Source: Lysinibacillus sp. PLM2 (GTDB lineage Bacteria > Bacillota > Bacilli > Bacillales_A > Planococcaceae). From it: a stretch of 64,000 nucleotides of DNA. Below are positions 52,195 to 60,522 of this stretch, piece after piece (the first letter of the stretch is position 1; every line of letters starts with the position of its first letter). The notes beneath the pieces are model-generated. The model was not told where the DNA came from. It saw only the letters and a program-made list of their open reading frames with translations, and ran no database searches. The DNA lies in the NCBI GenBank assembly GCA_023168345.1, contig AP025689.1:298001-362000 (forward strand). The letters run 5' to 3'. The position numbers were made by a program, and so were the translations under genes.

Positions 52195-52803
52195 ATGAAT
52201 GAACAATCATTATCAGTTAGAGAAGCAATCATCGGAAGACGTTCCATTAAAAAATTTAATGGTCAACCTGTAGATAGAGAAGACTTATTAAACATTATCG
52301 ATGATGCAGTTTGGGCGCCGAATCATAAAAATAGAGAACCATGGAGATTAGTTGTTGCATGTGGGAAAGAGCTTTTCCAATTGCATGATTTATTAAGAGA
52401 TACCGCTATACCAAGATGGCAAGATTTATCTGCTGAAGTGTTAGAAAAACAAATGCAAAAATTTACTGCACCGGGTGCTTTCGTTTTTGTGATTGTGCCA
52501 GAGGATGTTCGCCAAAAACAACGTTTAGAGGATTACGCTGCCGCAAGTACATTTATTCACAATATACAGCTTCTAGCTTGGGATTATGGTATTGGTTCTT
52601 GCTGGAAAACCCCTGAATATTTAGATGCTCCGGCATTTCGCGAGGCAATTGGTGCTAAGCCGGGGGAACGAATTATTTCAATGCTTCAGTTAGGATATTT
52701 TGATGAATTACCGAAAGGAAAAGAACGTAAGAAATCTGATGCGATCGTGACGATATTCGGTCAGAAGGAAGAACATGAAATCCTTGAGGATGTTATAGAA
52801 TAA
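52195..52803 (+). CDS. Nitroreductase-family FMN protein
   Basis: The 202-residue protein has the nitroreductase fold: the FMN-phosphate motif GRRSIKKFNG at the N-terminus, WAPNHKNREPWRLVV and the C-terminal YGIGSCWKTPEYLD with LGYFDELPKGKERK. These enzymes reduce nitro groups, quinones or flavin using NAD(P)H. The ATG follows AAGGAGAG. It is a single-gene unit with its own terminator and a palindrome in the promoter region. Confidence 0.92.
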   Translation: MNEQSLSVREAIIGRRSIKKFNGQPVDREDLLNIIDDAVWAPNHKNREPWRLVVACGKELFQLHDLLRDTAIPRWQDLSAEVLEKQMQKFTAPGAFVFVIVPEDVRQKQRLEDYAAASTFIHNIQLLAWDYGIGSCWKTPEYLDAPAFREAIGAKPGERIISMLQLGYFDELPKGKERKKSDAIVTIFGQKEEHEILEDVIE

Positions 52804-52848
52804 GAATAGTTTGAGATTTATGTGATAGAAAGTTTGATAGAAAACAGT

Positions 52849-52885
52849 AAAAGCTTATCCGTATTTTCTCGTGGATAAGCTTTTT
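52849..52885 (+). terminator. Terminator after the nitroreductase gene
   Basis: AAAAGCTTATCC (52849-52860) and GGATAAGCTTTT (52873-52884) form a perfect 12-bp stem followed by T. Confidence 0.92.
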
Positions 52886-52929
52886 GTTATGTAAGAAAAT
52901 TCAAATGCATTATTCTAAAATTACCCAAT

Positions 52930-54324
52930 TTAAGCATGCAATGTTAATTGGCTATTGGGTATTTCAATCTCCTGCATAAACCAACCATTTTCAATTTGTG
53001 TAGACATTTTCACATTACTATAACCCTTTAAAAGATCTCTTACATTGGATAAACCAATTCCACGACCATCACCTTTTGTTGAAAAGTTTTCTTTATTAAT
53101 GTCAGTAATGTTAATGGATGATTCATCTACTGTATTATCTATCCCGATTAATATTGAGTTCTGATGAGTATTGATGAAAGCAATGTGAACTTCACCTTCT
53201 TCTAACTTTGTACAAGCCTCAATTGCATTATCTGTTAAGATGCCGATAATTCGAGTTAAATCAATAATATCCATATCAATCGTTTCAATTACTTCGGGAA
53301 TTTCAATATTCATCTTAATGCCAATTTGATCAGCTCTCATTAACTTTGTTGCAAGGAGGCCTTTAAGCTCTACAATTTTTAAATTATCTAAGTTGCTAAG
53401 TGCTTCGTTTTTAATAAGAGTTTCTTTTTCAGCCTTTAAAATATGAGCTTGAAAATAATTTTTTAACCCTTCTAAATCCTCGTTTTCTAAATAACCACGC
53501 ATTGTAAGCAGTATATTCGCATAATCATGCTGAAATTTACGCATTTCCTTATTTACTTTTTCGAGTGAATTCATGTAATTCAATTGCTGTTCTTGTTCCT
53601 TTGACATCCGTTGAAATTCTTTATGTTTTTTAATACTTTGATAAAGAATTCTTGCTAGGATAGCCATCATGAACAAATAGCCAGTTTCTAAAGCAACATT
53701 AATACGGAATGCAATTGTTTCGCTAGGATCAACACGGAAAAAAGTATTCAGGTAAACCACGATAATTGTAAAAATGGAAATAAATAAGATATACAAACGA
53801 ATTTTAAAAGGTAATGGTGTGATTGGATTAATATTGGAAATTAACCTTTTATATAGAAATGCTAGTAATGAAAAGGCTACCAAATATATCGATGTATAGT
53901 AGTAAAGATGATATTGTTCATTACTAATGAAAAAGAATATAATTCTGTAAGCGCTATCCTCAGCAAGGTTAGAGCCAAGTACTAAGAAGCTTAAATCTAA
54001 TATAGAGCGAATCGATTTAGAAAAGAAATTAAATACGGCTAATGTAGAAAGTATTAAAAATATAGTAAATATCCATTTAGCCCCGAGTTGAAATAATATT
54101 AATAATGGTAAGAAAACAAAAACGATACAAGTAAATGTTCTATTAAGTGTCGGCTTCACATTTAATGTGTAAAATAATCCAAAAAAGAGCGTGGCTACTT
54201 CCAATATAGGTATAAAACTATGCGGTAATATGATGGACACCTCGCTAAGTGGTAGGTTTCTTGTAGATAGAATTTCTTTTAGATAGATACAATTATATAC
54301 TAACATAAAATTCCAAGTAATCAA
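52930..54324 (-). CDS. Orphan GHKL sensor histidine kinase (AgrC/NatK-like)
   Basis: The 464-residue protein has seven or so N-terminal membrane helices (residues 1-235), a coiled linker, and the kinase core. The phospho-acceptor His is in RKFQHDYANILLTMRGYLE, the N box in LTDNAIEACTKLEEG, and the G box in KGDGRGIGLSNVRDLL, as in AgrC-type kinases. Such kinases usually sense peptides and work with a LytTR response regulator, but none lies beside it. The start is uncertain: TTG 54324 is used, and the ribosome site is weak. Confidence 0.85.
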   Translation of the reverse strand: MITWNFMLVYNCIYLKEILSTRNLPLSEVSIILPHSFIPILEVATLFFGLFYTLNVKPTLNRTFTCIVFVFLPLLILFQLGAKWIFTIFLILSTLAVFNFFSKSIRSILDLSFLVLGSNLAEDSAYRIIFFFISNEQYHLYYYTSIYLVAFSLLAFLYKRLISNINPITPLPFKIRLYILFISIFTIIVVYLNTFFRVDPSETIAFRINVALETGYLFMMAILARILYQSIKKHKEFQRMSKEQEQQLNYMNSLEKVNKEMRKFQHDYANILLTMRGYLENEDLEGLKNYFQAHILKAEKETLIKNEALSNLDNLKIVELKGLLATKLMRADQIGIKMNIEIPEVIETIDMDIIDLTRIIGILTDNAIEACTKLEEGEVHIAFINTHQNSILIGIDNTVDESSINITDINKENFSTKGDGRGIGLSNVRDLLKGYSNVKMSTQIENGWFMQEIEIPNSQLTLHA

Positions 54325-54467
54325 TCTTTATTTATCTGAAAAATAGAAAAACTGAAGTGGCTTTTTACTGGTTGTAAATAGAGGGATGTGAGGATATAGG
54401 GTTAGAAAAGGGATGTGGAAACAATAAAATAAATACTATTCATATAATAGCATTAAGTTAAATAAAT

Positions 54468-54491
54468 CCCCCCTCATATGACTGAGGGGGG
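54468..54491. terminator. Strong GC-rich hairpin after the 207-residue protein gene
   Basis: CCCCCCTCA (54468-54476) and TGAGGGGGG (54483-54491) form a perfect 9-bp stem with a 6-nt loop, directly after the stop of the minus-strand gene at 54498. A/T-rich flanks allow termination either way. Confidence 0.8.
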
Positions 54492-54497
54492 ACAATT

Positions 54498-55121
54498 TTA
54501 ATTTGCTTCCGTAATCATTTCTGGAATAAATTCAATATTTTTACTTGTACTTGTTGTTTTAATTTTTGTGAATTTTTTACGCCAGTCTTGATATAAGGAA
54601 ATAACTTGGTCGTATGCCTTACTATCTTCTTTTCTAATATGAAGAATCATATCATAGTAAACTTCAACAGCTTCGCAGAATTCCTGTCCGAATAATTTAC
54701 AGCACACATCTTTATCAACTCGACCGTGTTGAATTCCCGTTGAAATTGTTTTCAAGTGATACAATGCACCATGAACATCCAATTCTTCGCGAATAGCAAC
54801 TTGGTCCTTTGTTAACGGATAATCGTATTTAAAGTTGTGAATACCTTTTACATCTGATACGAAAGAAGGATCATCATAAGCTAAATCTCGTACCTTAATT
54901 TTATAGTTTTTTAAATGTGGGACGACTGCATCTGTAAAACGATCTGCAAATAATATGGCCTTTTCCGTTGCGTCCCGTTTATCCTTGAGCAAATCAATCT
55001 TTACAATTTTATTTAACCTCAACCAAACGATGGACAGTAAAAATATCGTAAATAAAAGAATTGCGGTTTCAATAGGGTTTTCTGATATTAAGGTGTATAA
55101 AATCTGACTCCAATTTTCCAA
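54498..55121 (-). CDS. Uncharacterised single-pass membrane protein (DUF4760-like)
   Basis: The 207-residue protein has one N-terminal membrane segment (about residues 17-35) followed by a soluble, mostly helical domain with a cluster of charged residues. A Cys-rich patch (DVCCKLFGQEFCEAVEVYYD, about residues 145-165) stands out. The layout (an N-terminal helix, then a helical bundle with VYYDMILHIRK) resembles DUF4760-type proteins, a weak match made from memory. No function can be assigned. It starts at ATG 55121 near GGAGTG and is monocistronic. Confidence 0.55.
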   Translation of the reverse strand: MENWSQILYTLISENPIETAILLFTIFLLSIVWLRLNKIVKIDLLKDKRDATEKAILFADRFTDAVVPHLKNYKIKVRDLAYDDPSFVSDVKGIHNFKYDYPLTKDQVAIREELDVHGALYHLKTISTGIQHGRVDKDVCCKLFGQEFCEAVEVYYDMILHIRKEDSKAYDQVISLYQDWRKKFTKIKTTSTSKNIEFIPEMITEAN

Positions 55122-55422
55122 GTGTTCTCACTCCTATTCATTGAAAATATTTCTATCTCTATTATGTTTAGTAAAAATGGATTCTATTCTACATATGCCA
55201 AAAAAATAGTAAATATGAATAATAGAGTATAAAAAATTTTAAAAAAATAGATAGATAATAAGCTTATTATGAGATTTATGCTAGTAGAGCTCTATTAATT
55301 GTCTATTACCGCTTATAAAGCAGGGAAAGTGAGGATTTTTAACAACAAAGTTTTATGATAATATGTAACTTTGGTATTAATGGATTTTAAATTGAGACCT
55401 ATTTGAATTGAAAGGATTTATG

Positions 55423-55791
55423 ATGAAATTAACATACTCGTCCTTTGAAAATCGTAAATATAATATAATCCTAAAATCTTCGTTTGAAAATATACTTACT
55501 TGGGGGAGAGCAATGAGGGTTTATTTTATCGTGACACAGATGGTGTACTTTCTAACGATACTACCATGGTTTTTAATTTGGGGATTGTCACTTACTACCT
55601 TTGGCTCGGGGATAAATTCAGATAATACTTTGTTTGTTTTAACGATAACCGTATATCCAGTGGTGATTGTTATTTGTTCCATCATCGCATGGTATTTTCA
55701 TTCGAAAAAACCAATTGCTTCGTTCTTCATTAACTTCATACCGATTATTTGGATGTTTTTTTATTACTATTTGATGACGATGAATATGTAG
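55423..55791 (+). CDS. Hypothetical membrane protein
   Basis: The 122-residue protein has three predicted helices (about residues 32-54, 64-89, 95-118) after a polar N-terminus. I recognise no family. ATG 55423 is preceded by GAAAGGA with good spacing; an earlier in-frame TTG at 55408 overlaps that ribosome site. It is followed by a strong terminator hairpin, which supports a real transcription unit. Confidence 0.6.
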   Translation: MKLTYSSFENRKYNIILKSSFENILTWGRAMRVYFIVTQMVYFLTILPWFLIWGLSLTTFGSGINSDNTLFVLTITVYPVVIVICSIIAWYFHSKKPIASFFINFIPIIWMFFYYYLMTMNM

Positions 55792-55844
55792 ACAAAAGAT
55801 GAAAAATATTCGGGATAAAATGTACATGCCATAGGCTAAAAATA

Positions 55845-55886
55845 TTCAAAAAAGCTGTCTTATTTAATAAGAACAGCTTTTTTGAA
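55845..55886. terminator. Terminator after the hypothetical membrane protein
   Basis: TTCAAAAAAGCTGT (55845-55858) and ACAGCTTTTTTGAA (55873-55886) form a perfect 14-bp stem, with further TTA/TAA pairing inside. Confidence 0.9.
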
Positions 55887-55924
55887 TTTAAGTCTGTTTT
55901 TGGATGTCCAAAGTGAAATAACAA

Positions 55925-55985
55925 AAGTGGTTTACTTACCCTCCTATTTATAAGAAGTGGTTTATGTAAAACGTTTACTTCACTT
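55925..55985. promoter_or_regulatory. Direct and inverted repeats upstream of the NMT1-type ABC operon
   Basis: AAGTGGTTTA occurs at 55925-55934 and 55955-55964, exactly 30 bp apart. GTAAA-ACG-TTTAC (55966-55978) follows, then CACTT (55981-55985), which is inverted relative to AAGTG. This may be a regulator-binding region 220 bp before the operon. No clear promoter was found beside it. Confidence 0.35.
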
Positions 55986-56204
55986 AGTTAAAATAGCTAA
56001 ATAGTAAACCTAATTTTGTAAGCAATAGCTAATGCCAAACGGGAAGTAAGAAAATATAATTAAACCATGTTATAAAACTTATACACGATAGGTTAATAAA
56101 TATAACATTAAATGGTGGAGTAATACGTATAGATTGTATGGATATTTTGTTTAAGAATATAACGAATCGGTAAAAAGAAGTCCGCTAGATTAGGAGGGTT
56201 TATT

Positions 56205-56987
56205 ATGGTTGTGATGGAAAACGAGGTTGTCTCATTTGAACAGGTAGATAAGATCTATAATACAGGAACTGTGGCGTTAAACCGACTAAACCTTTCGATA
56301 AAGGAAGGAGAATTTATCAGCTTTTTAGGCCCTTCTGGTTGTGGGAAATCTACAGCGTTACGCATGGTTGCGGGATTAGGTGATCCGACGAAGGGGAAAG
56401 TGAATGTATTTGGTCAAGATCCGAAGGTTGTTATTCAAAAGACGAACGATGTAGCATTTGTTTTCCAAGAAGCCAATTTACTTCCTTGGCGGACGGTTTT
56501 GGATAATGTGTTGTTACCATTGGAATTAAGAGGCTCTGATAAAAAGAGTAGAAAAGAGGCGGCAATTCAAGTGCTGGAGAAAGTAGGGTTAAAAGATCAT
56601 ATTAAATCCTATCCCCGTCAACTTTCAGGTGGTATGAAAATGAGGGTGTCTATCGCACGAGCGATGGCTGCAAAACCAAAGCTTTTGTTAATGGATGAAC
56701 CTTTTGCTGCACTAGATGAGTTAACACGTCAAACATTACAAATGGATTTATTGAACATCTGGGAAAAAGAAAAAATGACGATTTTATTTGTTACGCATAA
56801 TGTGTATGAGGCAGTTTACTTATCCTCAAGAATCGCAGTGATGTCTGCAAGACCTGGACGACTGTCAACATTAATTGATGTAGATCTTCCTTATCCAAGA
56901 GAACGTACAAATATCGATTTTGCGGATCTTGTAAATGTTGCCTCTCAAAGTCTTGAGCACAGTATGGGACGAAAGGAGTTGGTATAA
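56205..56987 (+). CDS. ABC importer ATP-binding protein (TauB/SsuB/ThiZ type)
   Basis: The 260-residue ATPase has Walker A GPSGCGKST, Q-loop VFQEANLLPWR, signature LSGGMKMRVSIARAM, Walker B LLLMDEPFAALDE and switch VTHNVYEAVYLS. The family powers uptake of sulfonates, nitrate, pyrimidine precursors and similar compounds. The ATG at 56205 follows GGAGGG. It is the first gene of an importer operon (ATPase, permease, binding protein) and ends exactly where the permease gene begins. Confidence 0.93.
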   Translation: MVVMENEVVSFEQVDKIYNTGTVALNRLNLSIKEGEFISFLGPSGCGKSTALRMVAGLGDPTKGKVNVFGQDPKVVIQKTNDVAFVFQEANLLPWRTVLDNVLLPLELRGSDKKSRKEAAIQVLEKVGLKDHIKSYPRQLSGGMKMRVSIARAMAAKPKLLLMDEPFAALDELTRQTLQMDLLNIWEKEKMTILFVTHNVYEAVYLSSRIAVMSARPGRLSTLIDVDLPYPRERTNIDFADLVNVASQSLEHSMGRKELV

Positions 56988-57839
56988 ATGACGGTTAAAA
57001 CGGTATCTACAGAATCCAAAAAAGCTGTAAAGAAAGCCTCCAGCTTACAGTGGAAAGGTTTGCTTAGCTTAAAATATCTTGGTCCAATCATTGCCTTTGT
57101 ATTATTTATTTCTGTTTGGCAGTTTGTGCCGGTGCTCATGGATGTTAAACCATTTATTCTACCGAAGCCGACAGATGTTTTGGAAGCTGCGATTGAAGAC
57201 TGGCATTTACTATGGCCGGCGATGCAAATGACCATATTTGAAGCGGTAATTGGTTTTATTCTTAGTGCAGTCATCGGGATTGGGATTTCCATCTTACTAG
57301 CGAGCTCAAGAGTATTAGAGATTAGTCTTTACCCTTATGCGGTAATCTTACAAACCATTCCTGTTGTTGCCATCGCTCCGATAGTTGTCATTTGGTTTGG
57401 CTCTGGGTTTAATTCTATTGTAATCATCTCTTTTTTAATAGGATTCTTCCCAATTGTTTCAAATACGTTAATGGGTCTAAACTCAGTTGATAATAATATG
57501 GGCGATTTGTTCAAATTGTACAATGCGAACAAATGGCAAACGATGTTTAAGCTACGAATTCCAGCGGCAATGCCGTTTATTATGTCCGGGTTAAAGGTTT
57601 CTTGTACATTAGCGATCATTGGTGCAATTACAGGGGAATATATCGCAGGTATTGGCGGCGGAAAAGGTGGACTTGGTTATGCCATTACGGTAGCGGCAGT
57701 TCAGTTGAAGACACCTTATTTATTCGCTTGTGCAATTGCAGGTGCGCTGTTTGGTATCGTGTTCTATCTACTAGTCAGCCTGCTCTCTCGATTAGTATTA
57801 AAATCTTGGCACGAATCAGCGATGAAAGTAGAAAAATAG
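56988..57839 (+). CDS. ABC importer permease (TauC/SsuC/ThiX type)
   Basis: The 283-residue protein has six membrane helices after a basic cytoplasmic N-terminus, and the binding-protein-dependent permease signature at NKWQTMFKLRIPAAMPFIMSGLKVS (EAA loop, about residues 178-205) that contacts the ATPase. It starts immediately after the ATPase stop codon. The substrate class follows the binding protein; family members include taurine, alkanesulfonate and thiamine-precursor systems. Confidence 0.92.
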   Translation: MTVKTVSTESKKAVKKASSLQWKGLLSLKYLGPIIAFVLFISVWQFVPVLMDVKPFILPKPTDVLEAAIEDWHLLWPAMQMTIFEAVIGFILSAVIGIGISILLASSRVLEISLYPYAVILQTIPVVAIAPIVVIWFGSGFNSIVIISFLIGFFPIVSNTLMGLNSVDNNMGDLFKLYNANKWQTMFKLRIPAAMPFIMSGLKVSCTLAIIGAITGEYIAGIGGGKGGLGYAITVAAVQLKTPYLFACAIAGALFGIVFYLLVSLLSRLVLKSWHESAMKVEK

Positions 57840-57914
57840 TAATTAATTCGTAATGTAGGAGAATACCAGACTCTTTCGTTTGAAAATTCTTTTATATATA
57901 AAAGGCTCATAAAT

Positions 57915-58004
57915 ATATGTTAACCATTCCAATGAATAGAAAGATCCTATGTTTATTTATCTCACTTCTAAGAGGGAATCGATTTTAAGAATCGGTTAAC
58001 ATAT
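57915..58004 (+). repeat. Long-range 11-bp inverted repeat between permease and binding-protein genes
   Basis: ATATGTTAACC (57915-57925) and GGTTAACATAT (57994-58004) are perfectly complementary and 68 nt apart. A small inner hairpin CGATT-TTAAG-AATCG (57980-57994 region) touches the right arm. In RNA this could fold into a large stem-loop just before the binding-protein ribosome site; in DNA the two GTTAAC arms could be two half-sites. Confidence 0.45.
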
Positions 58005-58066
58005 TTCAGCAATACAGGCCTATGCGTTCAAATGTATGCATTTTGAAATTGAAGGGAGTAAAGGTT

Positions 58067-59119
58067 ATGAAGGAATTAAAAAAATTAAGTTTATTGTTAT
58101 TGGGACTAGCTTTGTTATTCGTGTTAGCTGCTTGTGGTGGAAGTGGTTCAAGTAGCGAGCCGACAGATGGAGGGGCAGGAACATCTGGAAGTGGAAGTGA
58201 AACACCTTCAGAATCAACCGAAGAACCTGTAGAAATGAAGGATGTCAAATTAGTTTTAAACTGGTTTGCTAAAGCGCAGCATGGTGGTGTTTATGCAGCA
58301 CAAGAAAATGGTTTATTTGAAGAGGTAGGTTTAAATGTAACCGTTGAGCCAGGTGGACCTCAAGTATCTTCGATTAACATGGTTGCATCAGGTAATGCGG
58401 AATTTGGTCTTGCTCATGCAGACCAAATCGCAATGGCTCGTAACGAAGGAATCGAATTAGTAGCAGTTGCGACAGCGATGCAAGGAAGTCCTCAAGCATT
58501 TATGTTCCATAAAGGACATGGTATTGAAGACTTTGAAGAGCTAAATGGAAGAAAAGTATTTATCCAACCAGGTATTATTTATTGGGAATATTTAAAAACA
58601 CAATATGATCTTAGTGGTGTTGAAGAATTAACTTACACGGGTCAACATGTGAACTTCATTCCTGATGTAGAATCTGTCACACAAGCATTCCTTACATCTG
58701 AACCGTATTTTATGGAATTAGAAGGTGTTAAAGTGGAAACAAAGTTAATCGCAGATGCTGGCTATGATCCATACAACGTTGTACTTTATGTGACGAAAGA
58801 TTACTTAGAACAAAATAAAGAGACAGTTGGAGCGTTCACAAAAGCATTTGTGGAAGGTTGGAACTTATATAAAGATTCTTACGAGGAAATCAACACAATT
58901 ATTCAGGAAGATAATCCGGATATTGAATTAGAATCTTTGAAATTTGAAGCTGAATCTCAAGCTGAGTTTGTTTACGGTATGGATGCTGCTGAAAATGGTG
59001 TTGGTTATATGACAGAAGAACGGTGGGCGACGTTAATTGAGCAATTGTACAGCTTAGGATTACTTGATGAGCAATATGATGCAAGTACAATCTTTACAAC
59101 AGAGTTTTTACCACAATAA
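58067..59119 (+). CDS. ABC importer substrate-binding lipoprotein, NMT1/THI5-like
   Basis: The 350-residue lipoprotein has a signal peptide with lipobox VLAAC, then a Gly/Ser/Glu-rich linker, then an NMT1/THI5-type two-lobe domain beginning KLVLNWFAKAQHGGVYAAQENGLFEEVGL. The segment is like ThiY/formyl-aminopyrimidine-binding proteins, but no thiamine genes or TPP riboswitch are nearby, so the ligand is open. ATG 58067 with GAAGGGAG is chosen over an earlier frame start at 58022. It lies 227 bases after the permease, with a hairpin-capable spacer between, which could raise its expression over the other subunits. Confidence 0.88.
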   Translation: MKELKKLSLLLLGLALLFVLAACGGSGSSSEPTDGGAGTSGSGSETPSESTEEPVEMKDVKLVLNWFAKAQHGGVYAAQENGLFEEVGLNVTVEPGGPQVSSINMVASGNAEFGLAHADQIAMARNEGIELVAVATAMQGSPQAFMFHKGHGIEDFEELNGRKVFIQPGIIYWEYLKTQYDLSGVEELTYTGQHVNFIPDVESVTQAFLTSEPYFMELEGVKVETKLIADAGYDPYNVVLYVTKDYLEQNKETVGAFTKAFVEGWNLYKDSYEEINTIIQEDNPDIELESLKFEAESQAEFVYGMDAAENGVGYMTEERWATLIEQLYSLGLLDEQYDASTIFTTEFLPQ

Positions 59120-59336
59120 TTACCTGTACCTTAATAGAGGGCTGATCCGATTGTTTGGATTAGCTCTTTGTTTTATTGTATTAAGACTTTATTTAAGTTC
59201 GGTAGATTGTTAAAATTATCTGAATAATCAGATTATATATAATAACTAAATTAATAACGGGGTTTTGTGAAGAATACCAATGTATGAAATGCAGTATTTA
59301 TTTACAATAAAAACTAATAGTAAAAGGGGGATTTCA

Positions 59337-60488
59337 ATGGAGAGTCATGCATTTTTTGATGAGACGATAACGATTTTACCAAAGAGAGAAGGACTATTAA
59401 GCGGAATGACCTTTGCGGTAAAAGATGTTTACGAGGTGAGTGGACATCGTAATAGTGCGGGAAATCCGACATGGTATGAAACTCATGAAAAGGGAAATCA
59501 AACAGCGCCGGTGATTGAAAGGTTATTAGACAATGGGGCTACGTTAAAAGGAATGACTCATACAGACGAACTAATGTATAGCTTGAATGGAGAAAACATT
59601 CACTATGGTACTCCGTTGAATCCGATTGCTCCGAATTGTATTCCTGGTGGGTCGTCCAGTGGCTCTGCTTCAGTGGTTGCCTGTGGAATAACAGACTTTG
59701 CCCTTGGGACAGATACTGGAGGTTCTGTTCGTGTACCGTCTTCCTATTGCGGATTATTTGGGATACGACCTACACACGACCTTATACCATGTAATGGAGT
59801 AATTCCTCTAGCGCCGAGTTTCGATACGGTCGGATGGATGGCGAAAACGATTGAAACATTGGAGGTAGTAGGCTCAGTTTTACTACCAAATGCTGTTGAT
59901 ACTACCTTTAATCACTTTTATATAGAAGAAAATGTGTGGAGTCTAATGAATTACGAAGACCGTGAACTATTAGAGAATAAAATTCCTAAAGGACTTTCTA
60001 TTGATAAAATAGATTTCAAATCTATTGGACTTTTTGAATGGCCAGAACTGTTTAAAAGAATACAAGGTATTGAGGCGTGGCGTGCGCATGGTGAATGGAT
60101 CACATACGCAAAGCCAAAGTTTTCTGAAGCGATTCATGGGAGATTCCAATATGCTAGCTCTCTAAATCCGGTGCAATATAATGATTTAAAAAAACAACAA
60201 GCGCAAATAGCATGGAGGGTAAGTGAGGCTCTAGGGGAAGATGGTATCATCATTATTCCAACAGTTGCTTCTGTTGCACCTGAAAAAAATGCACCTGGTG
60301 ACGCGGTCGAAAGCGTGCGGGCACTGACGATGCAATTAACCTGTATAGCCGGGATTTCGGGTTTGCCACAGGTAACGGTCCCTGTCCTTAGGGGAGATGG
60401 TATGACACTGGGATTATCCTTTATTGCTAATAAACACTGTGATCGGTCGTTACTAAAATTTGTCCGAAATTACTTTGGTAGTAAATAA
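59337..60488 (+). CDS. Amidase signature family hydrolase
   Basis: The 383-residue protein carries the Ser-cisSer-Lys triad of the family: Lys in LSGMTFAVKDVYEVSG, the cis-Ser in CIPGGSSSGSASVVA and the nucleophile Ser in GTDTGGSVRVPSSYCGLFG. It is shorter than GatA (about 480 residues) and lacks GatB/GatC neighbours, so it is a free-standing amidase. ATG 59337 follows AAAGGGGGA; upstream in-frame starts are rejected. It sits between the importer and a gamma-glutamyltransferase, suggesting that the imported compound has an amide bond (inference). Confidence 0.88.
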   Translation: MESHAFFDETITILPKREGLLSGMTFAVKDVYEVSGHRNSAGNPTWYETHEKGNQTAPVIERLLDNGATLKGMTHTDELMYSLNGENIHYGTPLNPIAPNCIPGGSSSGSASVVACGITDFALGTDTGGSVRVPSSYCGLFGIRPTHDLIPCNGVIPLAPSFDTVGWMAKTIETLEVVGSVLLPNAVDTTFNHFYIEENVWSLMNYEDRELLENKIPKGLSIDKIDFKSIGLFEWPELFKRIQGIEAWRAHGEWITYAKPKFSEAIHGRFQYASSLNPVQYNDLKKQQAQIAWRVSEALGEDGIIIIPTVASVAPEKNAPGDAVESVRALTMQLTCIAGISGLPQVTVPVLRGDGMTLGLSFIANKHCDRSLLKFVRNYFGSK

Positions 60489-60522
60489 AATTACGACTTT
60501 GGGGATTGGAAGGGGATTTGTA

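Larger units (their letters stand above)
55792..56204. other. 413-bp spacer with terminator and promoter-proximal repeats
   Basis: This gene-free stretch holds the terminator at 55845-55886 and a repeat cluster at 55925-55985. I looked for a TPP or other riboswitch in front of the NMT1-type importer and saw none of the conserved blocks. Confidence 0.55.

Noticed and set aside
55792-56204. TPP riboswitch in front of the NMT1/THI5-like importer
   Set aside because: The conserved CUGAGA and related aptamer blocks are absent from the spacer.
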